Part shown: piece by piece, positions 1 to 8,402 of the stretch
Position numbering within the stretch: position 1 is the first letter of the stretch
How the letters are laid out: every line of letters begins with the position of its first letter
Assembly (NCBI RefSeq): GCF_019704555.1
Contig: NZ_AP024745.1
Span: 4,720,501 to 4,784,500, forward strand
Length of the DNA: 64,000 bases
Source of the DNA: Actinoplanes sp. L3-i22
GTDB lineage: Bacteria > Actinomycetota > Actinomycetes > Mycobacteriales > Micromonosporaceae
Direction: 5' to 3'
Program-made: the position numbers and the translations under genes
The notes under the pieces: model-generated
Told to the model about the DNA's origin: nothing
Databases searched by the model: none
Seen by the model: the letters and a program-made list of their open reading frames with translations, nothing else

Positions 1-234
1 CCCGGCTACCCGGCCGAGCTGGCCGACCTGCTCGGGGTGACCCGGCAGAACCTGTCGAACCATCTGGCCTGCCTGCGCGGTTGCGGTCTGGTCGTCGCCG
101 TCCCGGAGGGCCGCCGCACCCGTTACGAGCTGTCCGACCTCCGGATCCGGCACGCCCTCGACGACCTGCTCGGCCTGGTCCTCGCGGTCGACCCGACCGC
201 CTGCCCCGACGCGGCCGACAAGGACTGCTGCTGA
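1..234 (+). CDS. cmtR: CmtR-like ArsR-family metal sensor, 5' truncated by window edge
   Basis: Reading frame 1 is open from base 1, so the N-terminus lies outside the window. The visible 77 residues hold the recognition half of an ArsR/SmtB winged helix (LGVTRQNLSNHL) followed by HLACLRGCGLVV. That places two cysteines four residues apart, as in mycobacterial CmtR, whose Cys57 and Cys61 with Cys102 bind Cd(II) or Pb(II). The tail ends PTACPDAADKDCC, so it also supplies C-terminal cysteines. The likely role is a repressor released by soft heavy metals. The stop overlaps the ATG of the following transporter by one base, which fits translational coupling in a metal-resistance operon. Assignment to CmtR rather than another ArsR type rests on the cysteine pattern; metal specificity is inferred. 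Confidence 0.85.
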   Translation, partial: PGYPAELADLLGVTRQNLSNHLACLRGCGLVVAVPEGRRTRYELSDLRIRHALDDLLGLVLAVDPTACPDAADKDCC

Positions 235-950
235 TGAACCTGCCGCTTGCTCCGCTCACGCCGGCCGGGCCGGGCGCTCAGCGCCGGGCGGTGCTCACCC
301 GGCGGATCCGGCTGCTGGTCGCCGCGACCATCACCTACAACGTGATCGAGGCGGTCGTCGCGATCAGCGCCGGCACCCTCGCGAACTCCACCGCGCTGAT
401 CGGCTTCGGTCTCGACTCGGTCATCGAGGTGTCCTCCGCCGCTGCGGTCGCCTGGCAGTTCGCCGGCGCCGACCCCGAGAAGCGGGAGAAGACCGCGCTG
501 CGGGTCATCGCGATCTCGTTCTTCGCGCTCGCCGCGTACGTCACCGTCGAATCGGTGCGAGCCCTGCTCGGCGGTGCCGAAGCCGGACACTCCACGGTCG
601 GCATCGTCCTGGCTGCCGTCTCGCTCGCCGTGATGCCCGGCCTGTCCTACGCCCAGCGCCGCGCCGGCCGCGAACTCGGCTCCCGCACCGCGGTCGCCGA
701 CTCGAAACAAACCTTGCTGTGCACCTACCTCTCCGGGGTGCTGCTCGTCGGCCTCCTGGTCAACAGCCTGTTCGGCTGGAGCTGGGCCGACCCGATCGCC
801 GCGCTGGTCATCGCCGCGGTGGCCGTCAAGGAAGGCCGCGAAGCCTGGCGCGGCGACGCCTGCTGCGCCCCCACCCCGCCCGCCGGCACCAGGGCGGGCG
901 ACGCCGGGACCTGTGCCGACGGCTGCTGCGCCGGGCAGCCTTCCCCGTGA
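234..950 (+). CDS. Cation-diffusion-type membrane transporter with cysteine-rich tail
   Basis: A 238-residue membrane protein starting at an ATG that overlaps the upstream regulator stop. It has about five to six hydrophobic segments and the motif IGFGLDSVIEVSSA, resembling the metal-site segment (here D and E rather than HxxxD) of small CDF-like transporters that sit next to CmtR/CadC-type regulators. Later YxxxADSKQTLLCTYLS carries a second acidic and polar membrane patch. The C-terminal tail holds several cysteines (GDACCAPTP and CADGCCAGQ), probably cytosolic and metal binding. The probable job is efflux of Cd, Pb, Zn or a similar ion under control of the upstream sensor. Family assignment is good; the ion is unknown. 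Confidence 0.8.
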   Translation: MNLPLAPLTPAGPGAQRRAVLTRRIRLLVAATITYNVIEAVVAISAGTLANSTALIGFGLDSVIEVSSAAAVAWQFAGADPEKREKTALRVIAISFFALAAYVTVESVRALLGGAEAGHSTVGIVLAAVSLAVMPGLSYAQRRAGRELGSRTAVADSKQTLLCTYLSGVLLVGLLVNSLFGWSWADPIAALVIAAVAVKEGREAWRGDACCAPTPPAGTRAGDAGTCADGCCAGQPSP

Positions 951-1101
951 TCCGGTGCCGCCGCGATGGCCGCAATCCGCTCACCGCGCAACCCGGCGAC
1001 CGCTACGAGCAGCTACGTCGCCGCCCACCGGTGAGCTGAGCAGGTACTACGACCACCATCATCAGCATGACCCGGTTGCGCCCAGCGGAGAGGCTGAAGG
1101 C

Positions 1102-2181
1102 ATGGAGCACCCACACGACCACGACGAACACCGGCAGGACGGGCACGGTCACGACAATCATGACCACAGCGGCCACGGACCCGACGAACACGGCCACTCC
1201 GGGCACAGCCACGGGGTCTCCGCCGACGCCGACCGCCGCTGGCTGACCCTGGCACTCGCGCTGATCGCCACCTTCATGGCCGGCGAAGTCGTCGTCGGTC
1301 TGATCGCCCGATCGCTCGCGCTGCTCTCCGACGCGGCGCACATGCTCACCGACGCCGGCGCGATCGTGCTCGCCCTGGTCGCCATGCGACTGGCCGCCCG
1401 CCCGCCGAAGGGCGGATTCACCTTCGGCCTCAAACGCGCCGAGATCCTGTCCGCCCAGGCCAACGGCCTGTCCATGCTCCTGCTCGGCGGCTGGCTGGCT
1501 TTCGAGGCTGTCAAACGGCTGATCGACCCGCCTGACGTGACCGGCGGACTGGTGCTGGTCACCGCCCTGGCCGGGATCGTCGTCAACCTGGCGGCGGCCT
1601 GGGCGATGAGTCGCGCCAACCGATCGAGCCTCAACGTCGAGGGCGCCTTCCAGCACGTCCTCAACGACCTGTTCGCGTTCATCGCCACCGCGATCGCCGG
1701 CGCCGTCATGGTGCTGACCGGATTCACCCGCGCCGACCCGATCGCCACCCTGATCGTCGTCGTCCTGATGGTCAAAGCCGGCCTCGGTCTGATCCGCGAC
1801 TCCGGCCGGATCTTCCTGGAAGCGGCACCGACCGGCATCGACCCACCCGCGCTCGGCGCCCGCCTGACCGGTGTGAACGGCGTCGTGGAAATCCACGACC
1901 TGCACGTCTGGCAGATCACCTCCGGGCAACCGGCGCTCTCGGCCCACATCCTGGTCGCCGAAGGCCTCGACTGCCACGCCGTGCGCGCGAACATCGAGGA
2001 CCTGCTGCGCCGCGACTACCAGATCACCCACAGCACGCTGCAGGTCGACCACGCCGACACCGACCCGACCCGGTCCACCGGTTACGAGATCAACCTCGAC
2101 GATCCGAACAGCCACTGCGACGACGCGCACGGCGCCTCCTACCGGGCGGCCGCACCCGACCGCGCAGAGCAGCCGGGTTGA
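1102..2181 (+). CDS. CDF-family zinc/cadmium efflux transporter, CzcD/ZitB type
   Basis: A 359-residue cation diffusion facilitator. I chose the ATG at 1102, preceded by a GGAGAGG Shine-Dalgarno, rather than longer upstream in-frame starts. Residues 1-37 are almost entirely His, Asp, Gly and Ser, the histidine-rich cytosolic loader typical of CzcD proteins. The metal site is visible as SDAAHMLTD (D77, H80, D84) and FQHVLND in the fifth helix. The C-terminal ferredoxin-like domain contains HDLHVW. It exchanges cytoplasmic Zn, Cd or Co for protons. It lies 151 bp after the first transporter and probably shares its promoter. Family assignment is firm. Confidence 0.93.
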   Translation: MEHPHDHDEHRQDGHGHDNHDHSGHGPDEHGHSGHSHGVSADADRRWLTLALALIATFMAGEVVVGLIARSLALLSDAAHMLTDAGAIVLALVAMRLAARPPKGGFTFGLKRAEILSAQANGLSMLLLGGWLAFEAVKRLIDPPDVTGGLVLVTALAGIVVNLAAAWAMSRANRSSLNVEGAFQHVLNDLFAFIATAIAGAVMVLTGFTRADPIATLIVVVLMVKAGLGLIRDSGRIFLEAAPTGIDPPALGARLTGVNGVVEIHDLHVWQITSGQPALSAHILVAEGLDCHAVRANIEDLLRRDYQITHSTLQVDHADTDPTRSTGYEINLDDPNSHCDDAHGASYRAAAPDRAEQPG

Positions 2182-2256
2182 ACGACGGACCGATGGTGAT
2201 GCGGACCGCCGCTATCGTGAATGACCGAACCGATCAAGCGATGGAGGATCCCGCGC

Positions 2257-3465
2257 ATGGCCGACCCGTTGAAGCCCACGCTCGTCACGAAGCTGCGGGC
2301 ATCGCTCAGCGGGGAACGCGACGCCGCTCTGCTCGAAGCGCTACGCGCCGCCGGCCGGGTCGCCTACGACGAGCTGATGGCCGCGGAGAAGGTCCGCACC
2401 GAGCTCGCCGCCGCCGGCTTGACGCTGTGGGACGCCCCGGTCGCCGTCAGCAGCCAACTCCTCGCCGCGTGGAACGCGTTCGTCCTGCAGACGCTCGGCG
2501 AAACGTTCCTCGACGCCGACTACACCGCCAACCCCGGCACCGTCGGCTATGTCCCGCAGGTCACCTACGACCAGACCGCACGCTGGCTCGCCGCCGTCGA
2601 AGGCTGGGTGTCGCGGGCCCGCCAGGCCAGGGTCAACCCCGACTACGACATCAGCGGCGAACTCGCCCTCCCGGCAAGCCTGCCGCCCTGGGCCGAGGTG
2701 GAACCGTGCCCGCCCGAACATTTGAGCGCTCTGCTGGCCGCGATCCCGCCGGTGCGTGAGCACGTCGACGTCGCGCTGTACGCGCTGGAGCGAGCCGGTG
2801 TCCCGGAACAACGCCGTAAGGCGGTCAACCGGATCAAGCAGCTGGCCGCCGAGGCGGCCGCAGCCACCGACTACGCGATGGGCCTGCGCACCCAGCGACA
2901 CAACGCCACCCTGCACGAACTGATCGAGAACAACCTCAAGCAGGCCCTGGAACTGTGGTTCCACGCCGGCCAGCTCGCCGCCATGCCCAAACTGCTCGAC
3001 AACTACCGGGCCCTGCGCCCGGCCGCCCGCCCCGACATCGCCACCCTGCCCGGCGGCGCCCGCTTCGACCCCTGGTGCCTGACCGACCCGGCAACCCTGC
3101 GCCGCTGGCAACACGACCGCCGCGCCGTGCAGGCAATCCAGGAACTGTGGGAATGGGACCCGGACCCCGCCGCCACCATGGCCCTGAAAGCCGAGGTGGA
3201 TGCTGCCGTCGCAGCCGGCGACGTCGCCTTCCTCAACGCGCCCAGGGGCGGCACCTGCTACTACGAGTGTCCCTGGGCGCCGCTCTACGAGGTCCGTCGA
3301 CCGGTGACCATCGCCGGCCGCTCGATGCAGACCCTGCAACAGTTCACCCTCGAAATCGCCGCCGACGACATGCCCCGCGGACTGCCGTTCCGCCGCGGCG
3401 TCCTGCTCGGCCCGTTCCGGCTGACCAACGAGGTCGAATACTGCGACCCCGACGGACAACACTGA
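2257..3465 (+). CDS. Uncharacterised 402-residue soluble protein downstream of metal transporters
   Basis: I do not recognise this family. The start is the ATG at 2257, nine bases after a GGAGG. The protein has no signal peptide or membrane segment. The first 60 residues are helical and charged (LVTKLRASLSGERDAALLEA). There is a Trp- and Tyr-rich middle, a long helical section around residues 170-240 rich in Glu, Leu and Ala, and a more globular end with TCYYECPWAPLYEV and many aromatic residues. Cysteines are few (near residues 158, 280 and 330-335), so it is not an obvious metallochaperone. It follows the CDF gene by 75 bp on the same strand, so it may be co-transcribed; a link to metals is only contextual. 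Coding is well supported by codon bias and length. Confidence 0.7.
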   Translation: MADPLKPTLVTKLRASLSGERDAALLEALRAAGRVAYDELMAAEKVRTELAAAGLTLWDAPVAVSSQLLAAWNAFVLQTLGETFLDADYTANPGTVGYVPQVTYDQTARWLAAVEGWVSRARQARVNPDYDISGELALPASLPPWAEVEPCPPEHLSALLAAIPPVREHVDVALYALERAGVPEQRRKAVNRIKQLAAEAAAATDYAMGLRTQRHNATLHELIENNLKQALELWFHAGQLAAMPKLLDNYRALRPAARPDIATLPGGARFDPWCLTDPATLRRWQHDRRAVQAIQELWEWDPDPAATMALKAEVDAAVAAGDVAFLNAPRGGTCYYECPWAPLYEVRRPVTIAGRSMQTLQQFTLEIAADDMPRGLPFRRGVLLGPFRLTNEVEYCDPDGQH

Positions 3466-3557
3466 CGGGATCCGGCAGCGGCCCCCACTCCGCAGCGGTC
3501 AACCGGACCGTACGCCCGCAGGAGGCCTGGAATGCGAAGCCCGAGCCGAGCCGGGAC

Positions 3558-4325
3558 TCAGGCGCGGCGCTCGTCGAGCTGGTTTCCGCCGTCGACGACG
3601 AGCACCTGGCCGGTGATGTAGGCGGCCTTGGCCGAGGCGAGGAAGCCGACCGCGGCCGCCACCTCGTCGGGCCGGCCCGGCCGGCCCACCGGGGTCGCGG
3701 CCCCGGCCCGCAGTTCGTCCGGGGTGCTGGACGCGGTGGCGATCCAGCCCGGCGCGACGCTGTTGACGGTCACGCCGGCCGGCCCGGCCTCCAGCGCCCA
3801 CGTGCGGGTCAGCCCGTCCATGCCGGCTTTGGCCGCGGCGTACGCCGATTGGCCCGGAACGCTGACCAGCGGCCCGGTCACCGAGGAGATGTTGACGACC
3901 CGCCCGTATCCGCGCGCGATCATCCGCGGCAGCACCAGGCGGGTGACGTTGAAGCAGGTGGTCAGGCTGACGGCCAGCTGCCGGTCGAATTCGGCGGGGT
4001 CGAGGTCGCCGAGCTCGGCGGACCGGTCGCCGTGCCCGGTCTGGGCCATCCCGGCGTTGTTGACCAGCACGTCCAGGTCGCCGACCGTGGCGTGGACGTC
4101 GTCGATCAGGCGTTGTGCCTGCTCCCGGTCGCGCAGGTCGGCGACCAGCCCGACGGTGTCGTTGCCGAGCTCGGCGGCCCGTTCGTGCACGCGCGCGGTG
4201 GTGGCCGTGATCGCGACCCGCAAGCCGGCCGCGATCAGTTCCGTCGCGATCGCCAAGCCGATGCCCTCCGGGCTGCCGACCCCGGTCACCAAAGCCGCCC
4301 CGGTCCGGTCGTTCGATTTCGTCAC
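3558..4325 (-). CDS. SDR-family oxidoreductase, FabG-like
   Basis: A 255-residue classical short-chain dehydrogenase. It has the nucleotide-binding motif TGVGSPEGIG (residues 14-23), the structural NNAG (89-92), and the catalytic set S148, Y162 and K166 in NISSVTG and YAAAK. It ends VLVVDGG, the usual C-terminal strand. The two-residue longer glycine motif (VGSPEGIG) is typical of a subset that includes 3-oxoacyl-ACP reductase-like enzymes. Cofactor is probably NAD(P)H and the substrate a ketone or alcohol not predictable from sequence. It is convergent with the upstream unknown gene and divergent from the acetyltransferase at 4513. Confidence 0.9.
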   Translation of the reverse strand: MTKSNDRTGAALVTGVGSPEGIGLAIATELIAAGLRVAITATTARVHERAAELGNDTVGLVADLRDREQAQRLIDDVHATVGDLDVLVNNAGMAQTGHGDRSAELGDLDPAEFDRQLAVSLTTCFNVTRLVLPRMIARGYGRVVNISSVTGPLVSVPGQSAYAAAKAGMDGLTRTWALEAGPAGVTVNSVAPGWIATASSTPDELRAGAATPVGRPGRPDEVAAAVGFLASAKAAYITGQVLVVDGGNQLDERRA

Positions 4326-4512
4326 GATCGTCCATCATCCGCGAGCCGTACCCGACAGGTCGTCGATTCCCGAATGATCGCCGCTCCCGAGCCGCCGCTG
4401 GATGGACCGGGCCTTGGCAGGCGTGGGCCGCGAACAGGCAGGGGGAGCCGGACTCCGTCACCGGGCCGAAATCGGAATGACAGCCCTCGCCGGGCTCCAT
4501 AGTGTTGCGATC

Positions 4513-5484
4513 ATGACTGTTGAATCGCGGAACCTCAGTTGGCGCCCGATGGCCGTGTCCGACGGCGCGGCGATGGCCGACCTGCTGAACGCGATCGACG
4601 CGGAGGACCACGTCTGGGGGCAGTACACCGTGCAGGACGCGACCGAGGAGCTGGACTCACCGGTCGACGACCTCCCGGCGTCCACGCTGGCGGTCTTCGA
4701 CGGCGCGACGATGCTCGGCTTCTCGGCGGTCCACTACAAGCCGGCAGCCGAGATCGTCCACCGGGTGCATGCGGCCGGCGCCGTCCGCCCCACCCATCGT
4801 CGCCAGGGCCTCGGGACGAAGCTAATGCAACACGGGCTGACGACCGCCGAGGCGCTGCACGCACTGCATCACCCCACGCTCGAACTGGTCGTCGAATCGA
4901 TCTACGGCGAGCATGTGCACGGGGCCGTCGCCCTGTACCGTGCGGCCGGCATGACGGCGACGAAGTGGAGCCGGCACATGCGGCATCCGCTCGGCGCCGC
5001 CATTGCGGGCGCCCCTGTCCCCGACGGCCTGCGGATCGAGGGCTACACGGCCGAGACCGACGAGCAGTTCCGCGCGGTCCGCAACGAGGCCGCCCAGGAC
5101 GTGGGCGGGTCGCCGCTCACCGCCGAGCAGTGGAAGATCTGGGCCGTGAACGCGAACTTCCGGCCCGAGTCGAGCTTTCTGCTCCGTGACGTCGAGACCG
5201 GGACGGCGGCCGGCGTCCTGCTGGTCGTCTCGTGGGAGGCGGAGACGGCGGCGACCGGCATCCGCGACGCCTACTTCCGGGTCATCGCCACGCGGCCCGC
5301 GTACCAGCAGCGCGGCGTGGCCGAAGCCCTGATCTCACACACGCTCCGGGCCGCGCAGGACCAGGGCTACGGACGGGCCAGCCTCCGGGTCGACGCCGAT
5401 GGTTCGAGCAAAGAGTTCGGCGTCTACGAGAGCGCCGGGTTCGTCACCCACGACACCCAGGTCCACTACTCCATCGCACGCTGA
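4513..5484 (+). CDS. GNAT acetyltransferase with two tandem GNAT domains
   Basis: A 323-residue protein with two GNAT folds in tandem, the arrangement of mycothiol synthase (MshD) and related proteins. The first half carries the acetyl-CoA loop RRQGLGTKLM (about residues 97-106). The second half carries QQRGVAEALI (about 264-273), both close to the Q/RxxGxG/A signature. I chose the ATG at 4513 because homologous GNAT sequence begins directly after it (SRNLSWRPMAVSDGAAM); an upstream in-frame ATG at 4477 would add only poorly conserved residues. MshD itself is longer in its conserved active-site regions, so this is better called a generic double-GNAT enzyme. Substrate unknown. Confidence 0.85.
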   Translation: MTVESRNLSWRPMAVSDGAAMADLLNAIDAEDHVWGQYTVQDATEELDSPVDDLPASTLAVFDGATMLGFSAVHYKPAAEIVHRVHAAGAVRPTHRRQGLGTKLMQHGLTTAEALHALHHPTLELVVESIYGEHVHGAVALYRAAGMTATKWSRHMRHPLGAAIAGAPVPDGLRIEGYTAETDEQFRAVRNEAAQDVGGSPLTAEQWKIWAVNANFRPESSFLLRDVETGTAAGVLLVVSWEAETAATGIRDAYFRVIATRPAYQQRGVAEALISHTLRAAQDQGYGRASLRVDADGSSKEFGVYESAGFVTHDTQVHYSIAR

Positions 5485-5499
5485 CTGAGGGTCGCGGCG

Positions 5500-7242
5500 C
5501 TACCGCTGGTAGAGCAGGATCGAGTAGCCGACGTTGCCGATCTGCAAGCTGGTGGCCAGCAGCTCGTTGAACTGCCGGCGCGCGGCCTTGCGGTCACCGT
5601 CGACCGGCAGGCAGGAGTTCGGGGTGGCGATACAACGCCCGGAGATCGCGATGGTGCCGTGCACCTGATCGAGCGGCACCCCGAACGGATCCCGCGCGTT
5701 GATGTTGTGGCCGGCGGGTTCCCCGCGACCCTTGTAGATCAGCCAGATCGGCCGGCCCGGGTACTTCTTACCGAGCCGGGCCAAATCCTGGCCCCAGTCA
5801 ACGTTGGAGTCGGTGAGCTGGGTATAGGTCCGGCTCGGCCCGCCGAACGCCTCGTTGGAGTAGGGCAGATAGTACGGAAACGCCCGCACCGAACTGACCG
5901 CGACGAACACGGCGAGCAGCCCAGCGGTCACATGCAGCCAGCGGCTGCGGTACGCGGCCACCGAAGCCGCCGCAACAGCCAGGATCACCGGGATGAAGAT
6001 CGTGTACCGGACACCCCAGTTGCGGGCCCCGGTCATCGCGATGAGTGTCAGCAACAGGGTCGGGAGCAGCAGATACGCGGCGGCGGCACGCAGCCGCGGG
6101 CTGATCAGCAGGCCGGCCGCCCCGATCAGCCACAGCCCGAGCATCCCGAGCGGCTCCTTGATCAGCAGAGCGCCGGGCACGTAGTACCACCGCGTACCGA
6201 TATAGGCCTTACCGAAAATGTAGCCGGAGTAGTCGCCGTCCTCGAGCTTGAACTGGAACCGCATGCCGTCGCGGAACGGCCGCGGAAACGGCAGCAGATC
6301 GACCACGTGCGCCTTGACACCGCTGATCGCCGCCAGCCCCGGCGGGGTGCTCCAGCGCAGCCGCGGGTCCACGATCAGGTAGCTGACCCAGACCACGACG
6401 ATCGCGACAGCCACCACCCCGGCCGCCGCCGCGACCCCGGTCACCAGCAGCCGGACGACCGAAGGCCGGCCCTCGACCCGGAGCCGGCCGGCGTGCCACA
6501 CCGACAGCACCACGAGCAGGGCGGCGATCGGCAGCGCGGGCAGGGCGCTCATCTTGGTGGCGGCCGCGGCGCCGAGCGCGATCCCGGACAAAGGCAGATT
6601 GAGGTACGGCCGTGAGCGCGCCCGCCACAACAGCCACAACCCGGTCAGCAGAAACCCGGCGGTCGGCAGGTCCACGCCGGCCAGGGACCCGTAGGCCAGG
6701 ACATCCGGCGAGAACGCGTACAGCGCGAGCGCGAGCAGCCCACCGGACGACCCGGTCAGATCCCGCGCGAACGCGAAGACGACCAGCCCGAACAGCAACG
6801 TCAGCACGATCATCGGCAGCCGCGCGGCGAACAGCACGTGCTGGGGATCGTTGCCGTTCTCGTAGAGCATCGCGTGCCCGAGCGCCCACTGCTCCTGCGG
6901 GTACGGCTTGCTGACATGCACATCGGCGAAGACCATCCCGGTCGCGATGATCAGCTTCGCCAGCGGCGGATGCTCATAGTTGTAGGCAAGACGGTGATCC
7001 CGCACGTACGTGACCGCGGTGCCCAGATACACCGGCTCATCAATGGTCGTGGACTGCTCACGGGCCGCGGTGATCATCCCCACCGCCATCTGACCGAGGA
7101 AGAGCAGAACGACCAGCACGGTCATCCACGGCCGCCACCGAGCCTTCGGCGCCGGTACGGATGCTGTCTGCCCTTCCGGGGTCTGCCGCTGAGCCGGCAC
7201 GCCCGACGCACGTGTCCCGTCGGCCACCAGGTCGTGGTTCAT
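5500..7242 (-). CDS. Membrane glycosyltransferase, GT39/PMT-like
   Basis: A 580-residue integral membrane protein with about ten to twelve hydrophobic helices. Near the N-terminus it has DEPVYLGTAVTY and, about 20 residues later, YEHPPLAKLI; these are the acidic first-loop and E-H-P-P features of dolichyl/polyprenyl-phosphate-mannose protein mannosyltransferases and their ArnT-like relatives. The last 130 residues form an extracytoplasmic domain (DSNVDWGQDLARLGKKY). It should transfer a sugar from a lipid-linked donor at the outer face of the membrane. The start at 7242 has GAGAGG nine bases upstream; an ATG at 7296 would add 18 residues without that support. It is convergent with the GNAT gene, 15 bp away. 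Confidence 0.87.
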   Translation of the reverse strand: MNHDLVADGTRASGVPAQRQTPEGQTASVPAPKARWRPWMTVLVVLLFLGQMAVGMITAAREQSTTIDEPVYLGTAVTYVRDHRLAYNYEHPPLAKLIIATGMVFADVHVSKPYPQEQWALGHAMLYENGNDPQHVLFAARLPMIVLTLLFGLVVFAFARDLTGSSGGLLALALYAFSPDVLAYGSLAGVDLPTAGFLLTGLWLLWRARSRPYLNLPLSGIALGAAAATKMSALPALPIAALLVVLSVWHAGRLRVEGRPSVVRLLVTGVAAAAGVVAVAIVVVWVSYLIVDPRLRWSTPPGLAAISGVKAHVVDLLPFPRPFRDGMRFQFKLEDGDYSGYIFGKAYIGTRWYYVPGALLIKEPLGMLGLWLIGAAGLLISPRLRAAAAYLLLPTLLLTLIAMTGARNWGVRYTIFIPVILAVAAASVAAYRSRWLHVTAGLLAVFVAVSSVRAFPYYLPYSNEAFGGPSRTYTQLTDSNVDWGQDLARLGKKYPGRPIWLIYKGRGEPAGHNINARDPFGVPLDQVHGTIAISGRCIATPNSCLPVDGDRKAARRQFNELLATSLQIGNVGYSILLYQR

Positions 7243-7411
7243 CACCAGACCTCTCGGATCGGTACCAACCACCATGTGCGGTGCCCATGATGGCACGACA
7301 ATTCCGGCCGGTAATGACAGAAAAAGTGAATCTGAAACGAATGTTCAGGCGGCCGGCCGGCTACGACTGCCCCCATTTGGATCACGAAAGAGTGCCGTGG
7401 CCTGATTCGGC

Positions 7412-7840
7412 TCAGCTTTGTCGTTCGCCGAGTACGGCGGTGAACATGTCGAGGTAGCTGTCGTGGGCCAGTCGTAGTTGACCGAGTTCGGCTCTGCTGA
7501 ACCACCCGATGGCGTCGTGCTCGTCCGGAGCCGCGTTCACCGGAGTTCCGGCCCAGGCCTCCACCAGCCAGATCTGCATGTCGAACGTGTCAGCGCCGAC
7601 CTCGCGCATCGCCGGCCCCGAAGGCTGAGCCACGGTGACTCCCAACTCCTCCCGCAGTTCGCGCACGAGCGCGGTGGGCGGATCCTCAGCCTCCTCCACA
7701 TGACCGCCGGGCAGATCCCACACGTCGGGGTACCAGCGGCGGCCGGCGGTTCGGTGGCACAGCAGTATCCGATCGCCGTCGCGCAGCACGGCCGCCACGA
7801 TGCGCGCTCTCTCCCGAGAACCGTCCGTCGAGATCGTCAT
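7412..7840 (-). CDS. Nudix hydrolase
   Basis: A 142-residue Nudix protein. The box is intact: GGHVEEAEDPPTALVREL followed by REELGV, matching Gx5Ex7REUxEExGU, around residues 38-60. Just before it is HRTAGRRWYPDVWDLPGG, like MutT/NudG-type enzymes and ADP-ribose or 8-oxo-dGTP hydrolases. The start at the internal ATG (7840) is preferred because the 48 codons upstream overlap the soxR gene and look non-coding. It hydrolyses a nucleoside diphosphate linked to another group, with Mg2+; the substrate cannot be told. It is a same-strand neighbour just downstream of soxR and could be read from the same transcript. Confidence 0.88.
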   Translation of the reverse strand: MTISTDGSRERARIVAAVLRDGDRILLCHRTAGRRWYPDVWDLPGGHVEEAEDPPTALVRELREELGVTVAQPSGPAMREVGADTFDMQIWLVEAWAGTPVNAAPDEHDAIGWFSRAELGQLRLAHDSYLDMFTAVLGERQS

Positions 7841-7865
7841 CCCTGCATGATGCTCGACGGGCCGC

Positions 7866-8321
7866 TCAGGTCTTCGGCAGGCGGCGTGCACCCGGGCCCT
7901 CGCGGCCCAGCAGGTCGCGCGGGTTGACCAGATGGCATACCCGCAGGGTGAGGCAACCGCACCCGATGCAATCGGTGAGGTCATCCCGGAGCGCCTGCAA
8001 CTGCGCGATGCGGGCGTCGAGCTCGGCCTGCCAGAGCCCGGACAGGTGAGCCCAGTCCTCCCGGTTCGGAGTGCGTTCGCTCGGCAGCTGGTCCAAGGCC
8101 TGCCGGATCGCGGCGAGCGAGATGCCGACGTGCTGGGATGCCCGGATGAACGCGACCCGGCGCAGCACGTCGCGGGTGTAGCGGCGCTGGTTGCTCGCGG
8201 TCCGGGTGCTGCTGATCAGGCCTTCGCGCTCGTAGAAGTGCAGTGCGGAGATCGCGACGCCGCTGCGGTCGGCGACCTGTCCGACGGTGAGCTCGTGGAA
8301 CGTGGTGCGCGGTCGGGGCAT
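7866..8321 (-). CDS. soxR: SoxR redox-sensing MerR-family regulator
   Basis: A 151-residue MerR-fold activator. Residues 10-80 hold the winged helix (LTVGQVADRSGVAISALHFYE, then NQRRYTRDVLRRVAFI). A long dimerisation helix follows, and C118, C121, C123 and C129 form CIGCGCLTLRVC, the CX2CXCX5C ligand set of the SoxR [2Fe-2S] cluster. In actinomycetes SoxR answers redox-cycling natural products rather than superoxide in general (established for Streptomyces). It is divergent from the NmrA-like gene at 8403, and an 18-bp SoxR box lies between them, so it likely controls that gene. Confidence 0.96.
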   Translation of the reverse strand: MPRPRTTFHELTVGQVADRSGVAISALHFYEREGLISSTRTASNQRRYTRDVLRRVAFIRASQHVGISLAAIRQALDQLPSERTPNREDWAHLSGLWQAELDARIAQLQALRDDLTDCIGCGCLTLRVCHLVNPRDLLGREGPGARRLPKT

Positions 8322-8339
8322 GCGCCGATCCTAGGTTGA

Positions 8340-8357
8340 CCTCAACCAATGTTGAGG
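8340..8357. promoter_or_regulatory. SoxR box between soxR and the NmrA-like gene
   Basis: CCTCAACCAATGTTGAGG is an 18-bp perfect inverted repeat with 7-bp arms (CCTCAAC/GTTGAGG). It matches the CCTCAAG-N4-CTTGAGG layout of SoxR operators in enteric bacteria and Streptomyces. It starts 19 bp upstream of soxR and ends 46 bp before the NmrA-like gene. Confidence 0.88.
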
Positions 8358-8402
8358 CCAGAGGATGGGCTGCGTTCACGACTGCGACCGAGGAGCTCAC
8401 CC

